The notes under the pieces are model-generated. The model had not been told where the DNA came from and did no database searches. It saw nothing but the letters and a program-made list of their open reading frames with translations. The translations under genes were made by a program, and so were the position numbers. DNA of 64,000 bases from Histoplasma ohiense (taxonomy: Eukaryota; Ascomycota; Eurotiomycetes; Onygenales; Ajellomycetaceae): the NCBI GenBank assembly GCA_017607445.1, contig JAEVHH010000001.1:1612001-1676000 (forward strand), in the 5' to 3' direction. Below, in pieces: positions 12,066-24,696 of the stretch (the stretch's first letter is position 1; every line of letters starts with the position of its first letter).

Positions 12066-13679
12066 CACGGAACAGCAATAGATCTGTAGATCCGTCTCGT
12101 TGACCAGGAGGTTACTCTGGGATGGTGTCTTTCTTTCTTCCTTTCTTCCCTTGCACTGAAGCCTTGTCACTAAGATGTCCATTGAACAACAAATTCAGCC
12201 GCGACTCTCGAGACGCAACGCAAACGAGGATAGACTTCCTTGACTCCTCTTTCTTCACCTTCAAACATCTTTCACTGAGAAGATGTCTCAGAAGTGTATG
12301 GGTGGAGAGCATATCAAAATTGTGTGTTTATTTATATGAAGCTTGTTCTGGGAGACATGGCTATATGATTGATGAGAACTGAGCAGAATGGAAACTTCTC
12401 TATCAGTTGAGTTTTTTTTACTAAGTAACTCTAGGATGCATCCACTGCGCACGTTTGCACGATTATGTCTTTTGCAAACCATCTCTAATCAGGACCTTAT
12501 AAAGATGTAAACGCATTCAACGACTTGTTTTCTTCTCTACCTCAATGCTGGCTTCCTGGTTCAAAGAGATATTAGGATCTCTATCAAAATTACCTTCCAG
12601 ATGATGGGACCAACCAAGTTGACCCATGAAGACTTGCATCAGGGTAATATTCTAATTTCACCAGTTGGAGAGATCCGATTGGAAATAACTCTGTACAGGG
12701 TCCCGCCGCTGGGCGCTCATTTGGGAGACATCCGCGCGGCGGAGAGCAATTTGGAGTGAGCTCTCAGTCGAAGATGATCTTCCCCAGCCCAACGCCGAAG
12801 AAAACAGGATGGAACAGACAAAGCCACCCTCCCAAAACTGACGGCTTAGTTACCTAGTCAACCCAGAACTGGTCATTACGGATGCTCAGATCTTGACACC
12901 AAGCTAAAAGAGAGATGGACAATGAGGGCCTGGGTATTAAGGCTAGTTTAGTTGACGGTGTTTTTGGCACTTGTGAGGTTCGTCTAGATCAACCACCACC
13001 AAGTTTCCTTTCTGACAAGCCGCTTGTATGTTAGATTGTGAATGTATGGTCGGTTCGGGTGACAGTTATAGGCATCATCCACCAAGTTACTAACAACAAA
13101 GAAAAGAAAAGAAAAGAAAAGAAAAGAAAAAAGAAGGTGAAGGAGAATAAAATTATCGTTTCGTTAATTCTCAACCCGAGTTTATGGGCCCAACAAAAAG
13201 TGCGTGAGGGTATCGTCAAGTCATGGGTCATGTAAAAGACCAGTCAAGGAAACCTGCAAGAAGGGACACATTGAAACCATAAACGGGAAAAAAGAAAAAT
13301 GAAAGATGGGGTGTAAAATAGAAAAATTCCTGAAACTTTAAAAAGCCCAGTGAAAGTCAGAACAAAACATTTACATAAACCATGGGGGCGTTACAATAAG
13401 AACAGAATATCAAGCGAACGTTTTCCAAACACTGCCTTCTCCACAAAATATAATCTTTTGGAGGACATGCAGCCAGCATCATAAATCGTAAAACCCGGTA
13501 AAAAAAAACTAAATGAAATCATAAAACGGGCCATTACCAAAACGTCTGGCGAGGAGAACAGAGAAGACGGACAAGGGGCAAAAAAAAAAAAAAAGGATGG
13601 AAAAGGGGAAGGGGGAAGGAGAATTATCGACCCGATTTTTCAAAACATTTCTCATTACATAAAGCTCCTCAAGCCCGGG
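12066..13679. other. Intergenic region downstream of the senescence-domain gene, no gene seen
   Basis: Between the transposon-like element and the stop codon of the minus-strand senescence-domain gene. The right half, about 13250-13679, is A-rich and probably holds that gene's 3' UTR. It also contains a (GAAAA)n microsatellite at 13101-13130 and an A15 run near 13581. No coding signal. Confidence 0.5.
13101..13130 (+). repeat. (GAAAA)n microsatellite
   Basis: Five to six tandem copies of GAAAA. Confidence 0.85.
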
Positions 13680-15308
13680 CTATTTTCCATTTCGCAACGT
13701 AGTCCCGCCAAGGGATCGCCCGCTCTGCGAGCCATAGGCTGGCGGCGGAGTAGGAGACGGAGACGAACCGCGAGGAAGATAAGCGTTTCCAGGGGTAAGC
13801 CCAGAAAGACTCTGGCTGGTCCCGGATCTCATGAACGGCGGAGGTTTTTGGCCCGGAATGCCGGGATATTTCACAGAGGGCGCATCGCCGTCGCTAACGA
13901 CAATCTGCTGTCCATCTTTCATGCGCCCAACAACCATTCCTTTTGCAACAGATTTGAGGACTGCTTTGCGAGACACTCCCGCCGCGTCGATGTACACCAG
14001 ACCAACATTTTTGACGCCACCAGTGAGCTCCGACGTGAACTTTGCCGCCTCTGGGCCGTAGCGGTGGCCGACTACCGTAGTCGCAGCGAGCTGTCCTGAG
14101 TGGAGAAGTTGTTTGGCACCTTGGTCAATACCATCTGCAATCGTCGAGAAGGCGATCAAAGATTTGTTCAAAATTCCGGGCTTGGAGTGGTATATCGGCC
14201 GGCCGTTCTCGTCGAAACCTCTGGGCTCAGAATCTAAATCTTTCTTGCCTGCAATGGTGGCACCGAAGTTTTGAGCAACCTTGGTAACCTTACTGACGGT
14301 TTTAGATGACAACCCAGCAGCGTTGCTTGAAAATGTATTGATTCTCCTCATACGTGCTTGCGCTGTAGGGGTAAATGTCATGGGCTTGGAATTTGGTTTC
14401 GTTTTCTGGGTGAAGGTATTTGCTCCTGACTGTATGGACTTGGCAATATATGCGGAACCAGCAACCAGAAGCCGTGAGGCTGTTGCAGACGTCTGAACAA
14501 TGGTAGATTTCGCATAGGCAGGGTGCCTTGCTGTTTGCAGATATTCGTCAGAAACATTATGGACAGATATATTGTTTCCTTGCCCTTCGGTAGGGAGCTG
14601 TATTTCAACCGGATCTATCGCAGTCATGGTTAGCAATTTACCAGCAGGGGTATGTCGATGATATATATGGGTTACAATACTCTTTGAACCATGTTTCACA
14701 TCTGCATCCTCCACGATGTTGAAGCTATCCGTCAGCTCACCAACAACACTTCCGTTCTCCTCATCGACGAGGACAATTTGGCCAGGTTGGCGTTTCGCAG
14801 GCTGTTTTTCACCGCCAGACCCGATATATCCTTCTCCAGGAGCATAGGTGGCAGGGTTATACGGAGCGAACTTAGGAGGTGGAGATCGCTCGAGAAATGC
14901 GGTACATTGGGCGAGAATGGTTTCGAAGGTATCCACATCTTCCTGAGACACCTTCCCTGGCCCACTGCCAATTGACGGGAATTCGATCCGCGTGAATGCG
15001 CCTGCGTTTGGGCCTAGGTCCCAGCGTGGAATGAGGTAGCTGTTTGGTGGCTGGTGGTATATCTGGGTCGTTGCGGGCAAGGGCAGATCCAACTCCGGTG
15101 GGAGGTGGAGGTGGAGGTAAAAGTCATCTTCTGGTGGCTGCGAGGCTAATTCAGGATCTGTAGAGGGACAGGAAGTCGGGACCATCAAGAGGGAAAGGGT
15201 CTGGGGACCCGACGTGGTGAGTTCTGATTCCTCTCCATTTTGAATGTGGAACGCCCGAATATTGTCAATGCTGAAGAACAAACGAGGGTCGTATGGGCCT
15301 CGAGACAT
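13680..15308 (-). CDS. Senescence/spartin-domain protein
   Basis: A single-exon gene of 542 codons. The first ATG (MSRGPYDPRLFF) is at 15308; the open frame extends three codons upstream only through a TTG. The N-terminal third has Pro-rich stretches and a region resembling the lipid-associated plant-senescence/spartin N-terminus. The C-terminal half (about residues 250-470) holds the senescence domain, recognisable from runs such as SRLLVAGSAYIAKSIQSGA and the Gly/Ala-rich ATTVVGHRYGPEAAKF. The tail is Ser/Pro/Gly rich and disordered. Spartin-family proteins bind lipid droplets and endosomal membranes and can transfer lipids; in fungi the function is mostly untested. The family call is by recognition of these segments. 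Confidence 0.85.
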   Translation of the reverse strand: MSRGPYDPRLFFSIDNIRAFHIQNGEESELTTSGPQTLSLLMVPTSCPSTDPELASQPPEDDFYLHLHLPPELDLPLPATTQIYHQPPNSYLIPRWDLGPNAGAFTRIEFPSIGSGPGKVSQEDVDTFETILAQCTAFLERSPPPKFAPYNPATYAPGEGYIGSGGEKQPAKRQPGQIVLVDEENGSVVGELTDSFNIVEDADVKHGSKSIVTHIYHRHTPAGKLLTMTAIDPVEIQLPTEGQGNNISVHNVSDEYLQTARHPAYAKSTIVQTSATASRLLVAGSAYIAKSIQSGANTFTQKTKPNSKPMTFTPTAQARMRRINTFSSNAAGLSSKTVSKVTKVAQNFGATIAGKKDLDSEPRGFDENGRPIYHSKPGILNKSLIAFSTIADGIDQGAKQLLHSGQLAATTVVGHRYGPEAAKFTSELTGGVKNVGLVYIDAAGVSRKAVLKSVAKGMVVGRMKDGQQIVVSDGDAPSVKYPGIPGQKPPPFMRSGTSQSLSGLTPGNAYLPRGSSPSPTPPPAYGSQSGRSLGGTTLRNGK

Positions 15309-16632
15309 TTTCTCCAAGGTCTGCTAGTTCTGAGTGTATATAAAGGGTTAGGGCAAATAACAACTTGGGGGGAGGAGTAGTTGCTATTTAATGGTGTGCG
15401 TACGTAGACTGAAGACAACAGGGTAGATATAAATATGTCAGCAGGGGTGGTGGTACTATCGCAGTCGAGGATTCGGAACTGCCAGACCAAATGAGAATGA
15501 GGATAGGTGCTAGGATATGAAACCCCTTGGCACAATGGAATAGGCCCGTTTCGCTTTGGATTGAAACAAAGGAAGGAGGACGGAAGACAAAGATTCTTCC
15601 AAGGTTGCTCGAAAATTCCTCGATCCGTGCTTTGATCCTGGGAGGAGTGGGGGACGGGCGGCGAGCGCAAGCTTTTAATAGCGGGGTTTCACTGGGCCAC
15701 AGCTGCACAACTGCACATCTGCACCGTTCGTGGCGGGGCTTGGCAGGTGTTCTCCGTAGAACCTCCAGAATCCAGGAATTTTTAGAATTTTTAGAATCTG
15801 CTGCAAGATGATATATTTGGCACAGCCTGCGTCCGTCAGTGACCATCACGGCGTCAACGCAGCTTGGCGCTGCATCACCGGCGAAGATTGGTGGGAGAAG
15901 ATGCTGATGATGTCACCGCCACCAATCACAGCGCACCAATGGGTGGACGCCACATATTGTGGCTGGTGGCCGGGACGATTCTCAAACTATCAAGTTCTGG
16001 GAGGCGCAGCTCTAACAGCAACATACACAACAGACACCAGCTGGCTGGGAGAAAGAATCCTCCGTGTTTCCCTCAGTGATCATTTTTAGTTTGGTTGTAT
16101 TGTATAACCCTAACCTATTCCCCTTCGTCTCCAAGCCTTCGAAATGCTTGATAATCGAAATGCGACTTCAGGGTGATACTATTGGTTACTGGGAGAGAAA
16201 GCTTTTTATGTCTGGCCCAGATATGTGGTGCGGGTCACATAGTAATACACCAGATGCTCATACCTCACTTCCATCGTTTTTAACCTCGTTTGGCAAAGGA
16301 AATTTAAACCTTTTCTTCTATATCTTCAAGTATTTTTAAATTTTTTTTTTTTAATAATTTTATTTTATTTATTTTTTTTTATTTTTTTTTTTGAAGCCCA
16401 AGAGGAGAATCTGGCCAAGAATGATGGTCATGTGACGTCTCCCACCGCAAGTAGCCGAGGCTTAGCCGCAACCCCTGACCAGTGGCCAATCCGATTTTCA
16501 ACATCGACGTTCGACTTTTCATCTCGTCAAGTTTCCATACCATCCTGTATTGCCTACCACGGACTGCTTCACGTTGTATTCTTTTGGCGATCGAATCTGT
16601 TGACCCCTGTATCCTTTTAATATCAACTCATT
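15309..16632. other. Divergent promoter region, 1.3 kb
   Basis: Upstream of both the minus-strand senescence gene and the plus-strand acyl-CoA dehydrogenase, so it must hold both promoters. It has a T-rich stretch (16338-16392) and a repeated TTTTTAGAA at about 15779-15797. Open frames here are antisense pairs without family signal. Confidence 0.5.
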
Positions 16633-18214
16633 ATGGCGACAGCTGCCCGAGCGCTGCGGCCGTTCGCAAGAAGACCCGCTTACATTCTCCACACAGCACG
16701 AAAGTCTGTGCCCTCAAGGACATTCCAATGGTATGAGACCTCTTTGCCCCTCAAGCCTCAAAGAGAAACCGGGGAGAATCCAATCTATTTTCGTTGTTTT
16801 GTGATAAATGTAGTATATATATCCAGGCCAATGGACCTAATGCCTTGTGGAAATATCTTTCAGCATCCGCCCGTTCTCTGCCACCCTGTGTCGCCGTGAT
16901 GTAGACCTTACCTCCCTCACCCCCACCCCTATCACCCTTCTGTCCGAGACCGAAGCCATGATGGCCGAATCTGTAGCCAAGTTTTCCCAGGAGCAAATTG
17001 GCCCGAAGGTTCGAGAAATGGACGAAGCCGAAACTATGGACCCCGCGATTGTTGAGCAACTCTTCGAACAAGGATTAATGGGCGTGGAGATTCCGGAGGA
17101 ATATGGTGGAGCTGGCATGAACTTCACATCTGCCATCGTTGGAATTGAGGAGTTGGCTCGTGTCGATCCCAGTGTCAGCGTGATGTGCGACGTCCACAAC
17201 ACCCTGGTGAACACTGCCGTTCTCAAATTTGCCGACGCGGAGGGGAAACGAAAGTGGCTGCCAAAACTCGCCACGAATACCGTCGGATCGTTTTGCTTGT
17301 CCGAGCCGGTCTCCGGCTCCGATGCTTTTGCCTTACAAACCAAGGCCGTGAAGACCCCCTCTGGCTACAAGATCAATGGCTCAAAAATGTGGATCACCAA
17401 CTCAATAGAGGCCGGGTTCTTCATTGTATTCGCCAACCTTGACCCTAGCAAGGGATACAAGGGAATTACCGCGTTTATGGTCGAGAAAGGTACGCCAGGA
17501 TTCAGCATCGCAAAGAAGGAGAAGAAACTCGGTATCCGCGCCAGTAGCACCTGCGTCCTCAACTTTGATGATGTGGAAATCCCCAAGGAGAACCTCCTAG
17601 GCGAGGAAGGCCAGGGCTACAAATACGCCATTAATTTGTTGAACGAGGGGCGCATTGGTATCGCGGCGCAAATGACTGGCCTCGCCCTCGGTGCGTGGGA
17701 AAACGCTGCCAAGTAAGTTTGCACGTCGCACTTACTTTTTGCATCCTTGTTATTTCCCACAGAAATTTTTGTCCTTCCATGAATCAGAGGCGAGGGTAAA
17801 TGAAATCAGCAAAACTGACGATAAAAAAAAAAAAAAAAAAAACAAAGATACATCTGGAACGACCGCCGCCAATTCGGCCAATTGATCGGTGAATTCCAAG
17901 GTATGCAGCACCAAGTCGCACAGGCATATACTGAAATTGCCGCTGCTCGTGCTCTCGTCTACAACGCCGCCCGCAAGAAGGAAGCCGGCCAAGACTTCGT
18001 GCAGGACGCCGCAATGGCGAAACTGTACGCCTCGCAGGTTGCTGGGCGCGTTGCGGGCTCCGCGGTCGAGTGGATGGGCGGCATGGGCTTCGTCCGTGAG
18101 GGCATCGCTGAGAAGATGTTCAGAGATTCCAAGATCGGAGCTATCTACGAGGGAACGAGTAATATCCAGCTCCAGACGATTGCTAAGATGCTGCAGAAGC
18201 AGTATACACAATGA
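16633..18214 (+). CDS. Mitochondrial acyl-CoA dehydrogenase (short/branched-chain type)
   Basis: Three exons (16633-16730, 16864-17712, 17848-18214), 1314 nt, 437 aa, the usual size. The start gives an Arg/Ala-rich, acid-free presequence (MATAARALRPFARRPAY), a mitochondrial targeting signal. Family signatures are clear: VGSFCLSEPVSGSDAFALQT (FAD/substrate loop), KMWITN, the C-terminal WMGGMGFVREG, and YEGTSNIQLQTIAK with the catalytic base Glu417. It catalyses FAD-dependent alpha,beta-dehydrogenation of acyl-CoA and passes electrons to ETF. Sequence is closest to the short/branched-chain (2-methylacyl) enzymes used for isoleucine and short fatty acid breakdown, but chain length cannot be fixed by eye. 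The second intron has a 20-base A run immediately before its 3' splice site instead of a pyrimidine tract. Confidence 0.95.
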
Positions 18215-19068
18215 ATTAATACCAACAGAGGAAATGCAGAAACAAAACAAGAACATTTAAGATAATGTGAAGATAAGTCTATGAATGATGGCTGGAAACA
18301 ATAGATGATATCAAGTTAGGAGCTTTTATGTATAGATACATATAATATCTTTTTCTATTATAAATCAATACGCCTGTGGGGGAATACGTGGGAAGCAAAA
18401 CCGGTTTCAAAAATTTTTTTTTTTTCAGATGATGCTTCTGTTGGATATATACTTTATGTTCAATAACTAGTGGGTGTGAATATGTGGGGGAGTCGATATC
18501 AAACTGTTTTGATTGAAGGAACATGTCAAAAGCTACATACATGGCTATTAGCAAGGATAAGTGCATATTTATATAGGTATATATTGACAGCGAGGTGCCA
18601 GCTTAACACCGCAATATCACCAAAAATTAAAACCGTCCCCCGAAAATCCGAAAATATGGTTCTGATTCCCTCCCCCAGTCAACCCGTCCGGTCGTTCCTT
18701 AAGCATCCCACATGAGCTTTCCTCCCCAACATAGATCGCATGGCTCGCCACGTTACGTCCTTTAACCTTGGAAGCTTCTGGGCTACATTGGGCTTAAGGA
18801 ATAAAAAAAAAAAAAACCAAGGGGCTTCCCGGCGGGTTCGTTAACCCGGTTCCTGTTGCGTTGTGAAGTCGCCCAGCTGGTCACTGGAATACGAAGTGGC
18901 AGTGGAGAGAGCGGGGAAAGCGCAGGGAGCAGGGATAGAGCATACATTGGCAAACACATGCCTAGAACATTCCTTCTTTGAATCCTTGAAGGACACAGCA
19001 CACACATAAAGAACCTGGAACCGCCGAGTGAAGCGCAAAAAGGGCCATGGGCAAGAACAACTCGACAA

Positions 19069-19104
<36 letters not shown>

Positions 19105-19173
19105 CCCGTTTGAAAAAAATTCACAAAATCAATTGGACAAGAAAATCACAGCTCTCTCTCCTTCTATCGGAAA
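18215..19173. other. Convergent 3' region, no gene seen
   Basis: Lies between the stops of the acyl-CoA dehydrogenase and the small membrane protein, so it should hold both 3' ends. It contains AT-rich sequence at 18300-18440, an A13 run near 18803 and a T32 run at 19071-19102. Confidence 0.5.
19071..19102. repeat. Poly-T run (T32)
   Basis: Uninterrupted thymines just downstream of the stop of the minus-strand small membrane protein. Read on the minus strand this is a poly-A run about 70 bp past the stop. Confidence 0.85.
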
Positions 19174-19440
19174 TTAAGCCTTCTTCGGAGTCCCAACCTT
19201 TCCAGCTGCTCCAGCAGAATCCGTTGATGCCACCGACGATGTAGCTGTAAGATCCCTCGCTCGCGCAGCTGCACCCAGTGCGCTAGAACTGCTACTCCTG
19301 CCATTGCCGCTGCTGAAGGTGGAGCTGGAACTGGAACTGGCCCGTCTCATATACTTCTGTCGGCACATACCGAGGACAAGGAAGGTGACGAGCAGGAACC
19401 AGGAGCCGCCTAGGATGAAGAGGATTACAAGGGAGGCCAT
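19174..19440 (-). CDS. Small single-pass membrane protein, unknown function
   Basis: An 88-aa frame starting at an ATG. Residues 1-26 form a hydrophobic segment (LVILFILGGSWFLLVTFLVL), followed by a basic stop-transfer (CRQKYMRR) and a Ser/Ala-rich tail with Gly, Thr and a final Lys pair. The order TM then positive charges suggests a short lumenal N-terminus and a cytosolic tail. No named family recognised. It is supported by its membrane-protein layout and biased but sensible composition rather than by homology. Confidence 0.65.
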   Translation of the reverse strand: MASLVILFILGGSWFLLVTFLVLGMCRQKYMRRASSSSSSTFSSGNGRSSSSSALGAAARARDLTATSSVASTDSAGAAGKVGTPKKA

Positions 19441-22400
19441 ATCTGCTCGTCCCGTTTCTTCCTATCCCCTCCTTTCCTCCGATTTCTCCTGGTCTGCTCT
19501 CTCTCTGTGGTTCCCTTATCAGCGGCTCTCTCGATCCTATTAGGAGACAAGGTTTTTGGAAAACTCGTCCTGGTTGTTCAGAGGATGGGTATTAAGGGAG
19601 GTGGAAGGCAAGACGGGCAGCAGAGGTATGAAGGATTGGATGATAAGATGACTTCTCGCGCGCGCTCGCCGCGTTTGTTGGGTATTAGATGATTAACTTA
19701 ACGTGTGATGCTAACGAAAAATAATGTATATGGACAAGGCTATGGAAAATATGATGTTCCCTTTTCTTTCTCTTTTCTCTTTTTTCTTCTTTTCCTCTTT
19801 CTTGTCGGATTTCCTCGGCTAATGGTGTGATTGGATGGTTGAATGCCAAATGCCAGGAAATCGTGAGGAACTCGATGGTGGCGACCAGCACAGAAGCCGG
19901 CTTGCTTTTTTGCCATGCACATGCACGCGCCGTGCTGGTTCAATCTCAACACATAGGAAAATACACAGGTAGTGTGAGAAGGAAGCCAAAGAAAGAGGTA
20001 ATAAGAGAACCCCTCCAAAAGAAAATTTAAATGCGCAGCCAGCAAAGAGCATTAAGAAATTTTTTTTTTTTTTGACCCGACAAAAAATGTCATTATGCAA
20101 TAAAAATTCCGAATTGGTATATGTGCGATTCCTTTTGCCTTTGGTCTTGCGCAAGGATATATAGAAAGTATGAGCCTGATTGGCTTGATGCTGGTGTGTG
20201 GACCGGCCAGTTGTATGCTTGGTACCTTTCCTTGTCCTTCCTTTGACTTTCTAGCTGCGAGACGCTTGCATGGAATGGGACCTGAAAGAAATGAAAGGGA
20301 ATATCAGGAAATAGGGCGGCAATGTAGTTCGGAAGCTGTAAGATAATTCAAGACATCTGACGTCTCGTAAGGCTCTACGCAGTCTCAACTACGCAGATCG
20401 TCCATGGCAGATCCGAAGCTGCCGTTCTCTAGAGAGTATCAGACTTTTGGTCCCTCTGGAGTGATTTTTTCATCTCACGTCAGGCGTTGGTGAGTCCAAG
20501 AAAAGGCTAATACAAGATGGCGGTGAGGTGCTTTTATGAATTTTTTTTTTCCCCCGAGAAAATGAAGTGGCTGGGTATCTTCATTGTAACGATCGACATT
20601 TGAGTTCAAACAAATTCAAGGGAAACGGATCAAAGGATCCCTTTCCATTGTTTCTTATCTCAACACTGGACATATGTGCAGAGATGCCCGTATCGCAAGT
20701 CAACCCCTGGTTATCTTGGGTGTAGTGGGTAGTTATTGGGGATGATGAGTTGGCTAGTCGGCTTCAAACCTTCCCATTCACTTTCGCTCCCCACTTTAGA
20801 GCCGACAAAACTGCATAAGCTGTCAGCGCGGATTGCGGACATGCGTGGTTGTCATCCCGCATCAATGTCACGCAACTGTGGTATCTCCCGCCACCATTCC
20901 CAAGTAATAGCATGGTTGGAATTCCTTTACTGAAATCGTTTATCTATTCACAGGGGTCAGCAGTAGTGCGTAATCACAGGGAAGCCTTACGTCTGAGGCT
21001 TGCATGGATATCAATAGGGTTCTCTCGAGGCGTCACCGTGTGCCCCGTATCGAACTCTCACAATTCTCCTGGTAGTTGTTGTTTGTCTGGAAAGAGAAGT
21101 GTGGACAACTGATTGGCTGGTTCCAAAAAGCTCAGCTAATCACAAGGACGCTACGCCGAATTTACCTTAGTGTCGTCTACTTTCCTAGTTTCCAATTGGG
21201 AGATTCCAACCTCAGCCCCCATGGGCAGGTTTGCCGCTGGACGAGCATTTGATATCTCAACAGCCTCCTGGTTCTCAGCGATCGATGGAGGTTTACCGCC
21301 TCTGCCTTTGTTTCTACAGGTAAGTAGCCGAAACGCATCGCATGGCCTTCGTTTGATATCTTAGTGATCCTCAGATCTCCCCTTCCTGCTTTCTCATCCA
21401 CTCCAGTTGTTTCAAGAATGGCAGGGAAGCGCACGCTGAGCAATCGTCGACTACAGGACATCCGCTCTCTGGCTTAATTTGGATTGATTCTGAGGGGAGG
21501 AATGGACTTCTTGTCGTCTATTCTGCACTTGCACATTCATTGGGGCGTTTCCGCGAGGGGATTCTCTTGCTACGATGGCCCGAGCGTTGGTTTGCTATTT
21601 GAGAATATTTTCTCAAGATTACTGTTGGCGTTTGCCTAGGAGAACTCGTGCGGGAAGATCCAGTTCATATCTTGACTTAACTATACCGTGTGATTGTTCT
21701 ATATGCAGAAACACTCGCGGTTTTGCTGTTTCAAACCCACTTCAGAAATATACAAAAATTGAAGAAATACTGGTCTTCAATGTTTCAGTGTTTCTGGCCT
21801 TTTCCTTTCTAGCGGGTGCGCGGCTATCCGGGTGACATGTTCTTCGCGCATCCTGATGAAGGCCACCGATACAGTAACTCCTTTTTCCAGATAATGCGCT
21901 CGATACCAGATAGTCTAAAGACTCTAACACCAATTGTTTCTTCATTACACTACTTTTCCAGCGGTCTCTATTTTACCTACGTTCAAGTCTTATGTTTGTC
22001 TGCTAAACTTTTGATAAGTTTACCCTGATAATGGCTTCGTTCTGACATTCAGGCCTTGGAACTGTTACAATGTATGCTACGGATGTTAGCTCCCGCAGCG
22101 AATACTTCGTATTACGTGTCCAGTCGGGAGCGTCGGGGATGTCATCACGAAATCCTGTTGAGCGAAGCGCTTCACTTTCTCGTATACATGACCGGAACTG
22201 GAGTCCATCTAACAGCTAAAAAATATCATATTCCTTTCCATTGGGGAATGTGGGAAGTACTACCCGCGGAAACCGAACTTCGCGCTGTTCGATATCGACT
22301 TGCAACAGTAGAGGCTTCAACGTGGCTGAAATCTCACCGCACTCTTCACAACGGATGTGCGTCAGACGCACGGTTCGTCCTCCGCCCAGAGAAAAAGGTT

Positions 22401-23279
22401 CCTTTTTCCAATTACTCCCAGTCCATTGACCATTAAAAGACCAACGCAGGTGGAGGAGACTCCGTATTTCACGAAGAGAAAGGCACATAGATGTCACACA
22501 TCAACCGTTTGATATGTGCCAGTCCTCATCTCAAAGCTGTCCTTGTCAAATATGCCATGACATATCTACGATACAAGCTATCCAATAATGAAATCAGTAT
22601 CAAAAAAAAAGGAAGTCGGCATGCCTGAATTTGTCCATCGCGCATTTCTCGTCCTCTTCTATGTGATGTCCCCCATGGTTCCGTTGCAATATTTGACGGT
22701 GATGTGAGGTACCAAGGGTGGTCACCGACATTACTATTTTGATACATTTCGGCGTCCCTTCATAAAGTAAGCTCTTGCTTGTGGAGTCTTGCGCCTTCTC
22801 TTGCATTCAGATGTCCCATTATCGTTTACCATTTGCTTTTTATTTTTACTTTCACGTCCCTTTTTGGTTAATATTTGCTTGGAGTGGAGGTTTTCAACTA
22901 TCGCTACATCGTACGGCTGGAAGAAAAATCTACCTTACCACAGCGACTTTGTCTGCTTTCGGTAAAAGAAAAACAGTAAATTTTACGGTGATAGCCTACT
23001 AAATGACATCTTTCCTTTCCCATGGGTTTCGGACCTGCAAAAATTCCTTCCATCAACGCTACAAATGATCGCGATTGCCAAAACCCATCAAATATCCTTA
23101 ATTTTCCTGGCCCTGTTCCACTCAACAAGCATTGACGCCTCAATTTATAGTCTTTCTCACACGTGTGATCTACTCCTGCCCGCTGTGCGCGTATTGCCTT
23201 AAGCTTGACATCGACATACCGGCCTCCGCCCCCCTCACCAAAGCAAGAGTGCAATACGCAGTGACTGTTTGCTTTTCCC
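19441..23279. other. Intergenic region, 3.8 kb, no supported gene
   Basis: Upstream of the small membrane protein and downstream of the cupin. It has short open frames on both strands (for example 21177-21461 and 22056-22436) but none with recognisable motifs or convincing splice connections. CT-rich sequence at 19759-19803 and short T runs are present. A short or multi-exon orphan cannot be excluded in 21.1-22.5 kb. Confidence 0.45.
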
Positions 23280-23813
23280 TCAAACGCGATGTTCCTCTTC
23301 CAGCAACTTCCCAGCTACTTCTAACGGCGCGCACGGCTGGGTAAAAACCATCATCGTGGCGGGCTCTGTCGAGCTTGTATTCTTCCACATGTGCATCGTC
23401 GCCCGCTGGACAAAGACATCGCCTTTTTTTAGGATCCTGGACTCGCCCGAGTCTAGCAGTAGTTCAAGGCTCCCATCAATTACCACTCCGGTGTCAACGC
23501 TAATTGTGCGATGCATGTGAGAAAGCCCTCCCGGTTTCATGACTATGGTCCGCATGATGGTGCCGTTGTTAATAACGATGCCCCCCGGGTTGGCGAGGTG
23601 GTTGCAGTAGATTTGGATATCGGTATTAGCGGAGAGGGATACTGGAAAGCCTTCAGTTGCGTATTGGGTGCTGGACGTGGCGAGGCCGCTTGGGAACTCT
23701 ACAACGGGGACAGTGGTAGGGACGGAGGTGTCGAAGATGGAGGCAGCTGACGCATCATGAGTGGTTATGACACGTTGAGGGGTTTGTTCGTCGGACATTT
23801 CGCGAGTATTCAT
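23280..23813 (-). CDS. Cupin-domain protein
   Basis: An intronless 177-aa frame; a second Met at codon 6 (MSDEQTPQR) could be the real start. The central part shows a cupin_2 beta-barrel: the motif-1 region PGGLSHMHRTISVDTGVVIDG, then a Gly-containing turn and motif 2, GDVFVQRATMHMWKNTS. His residues in HMH and in THMHW-like positions could bind a metal. Small fungal cupins of this type are common and usually unassigned; some are dioxygenase- or isomerase-like. Substrate unknown. Flanked by long non-coding stretches on both sides. Confidence 0.88.
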   Translation of the reverse strand: MNTREMSDEQTPQRVITTHDASAASIFDTSVPTTVPVVEFPSGLATSSTQYATEGFPVSLSANTDIQIYCNHLANPGGIVINNGTIMRTIVMKPGGLSHMHRTISVDTGVVIDGSLELLLDSGESRILKKGDVFVQRATMHMWKNTSSTEPATMMVFTQPCAPLEVAGKLLEEEHRV

Positions 23814-24696
23814 TTCCTTCCCCTTTTAACTGTTTTCAACCAGATGGGTAGATTTGTTTCTTTTGGCAAATGATGGTAGATGGCGTCCAAGAAAGCCCTA
23901 AAAAGGTAACACAATATGTTGGGGGCGAGTGACTGCAGTAGTTGTAGTACCATGTAACATGTTACCCCTCCTCAGGAACTTGTTGTCAAGGGTTATTTAG
24001 ATCATGCCTCAACCTGCAAATCACCACCCGCAGATTGACGAAACGAACAGGGGAACAATTCAGCACTCATTATCACTCGTAAATGTCATGCCGAAGCTGT
24101 GTTTACAGCACTGGTAGATTTATATTTACCCATTCTGGAGTTCATGCGAGAGATTTGGAAGCACCCCCAGAGAAACCGCGAATATTTGTGCACAGAATCC
24201 AGATGATACTAGCAGTTTACTTCCACGTAAGTTTGAAAACGTGTGATGCTTCAACCGAAAGAAACTCTGAATATGAGTGTGTTTGGTCTCTGTGCTGAAA
24301 CGGTGGAATGAGATCTCATGGGCCCGTGGATGGCTCGAAGGAGCATCTACAGAGTTGAATATTGTTAGGCCACTGGGGCAAAAGAGCTCTCTCACACCAG
24401 CGCCATGCTGGTAGTAGAGGGGACGAACCAATCCAAACCCCCCAACAAATATCTAAGCGGCAAGCCGATGTCTTGGCACTGATGTCAGCATCAAAGAATC
24501 CCTCGTAACTTTTTTCTCCATCGTGTCCTTTTTTTTTGATACAGCCACGATATCGTGGTATTTTCTGCGAAGTGTATATGTTTTTATTATCTCACATACT
24601 ATATATGGGTGTGGGTTGGATGCCAGAATCTACAATGACAATTTGATTTTGAAATATCCGTATAACATCGACGCGGCCAACCGCAAATCACGGAAA
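23814..24696. other. Divergent promoter region between the cupin and GWT1
   Basis: The cupin (minus) and GWT1 (plus) start at either end, so both promoters lie here. No gene seen. The stretch just before GWT1 contains an in-frame open run (24523-24696), which is leader rather than coding, since Gwt1 proteins start at the MSRTPQTYKERKE-type sequence. Confidence 0.5.

Noticed and set aside
22056..22497. Overlapping 126- and 93-codon frames on opposite strands
   Set aside because: Neither has a family signal or supporting splice sites, and the plus frame lacks a sensible context.
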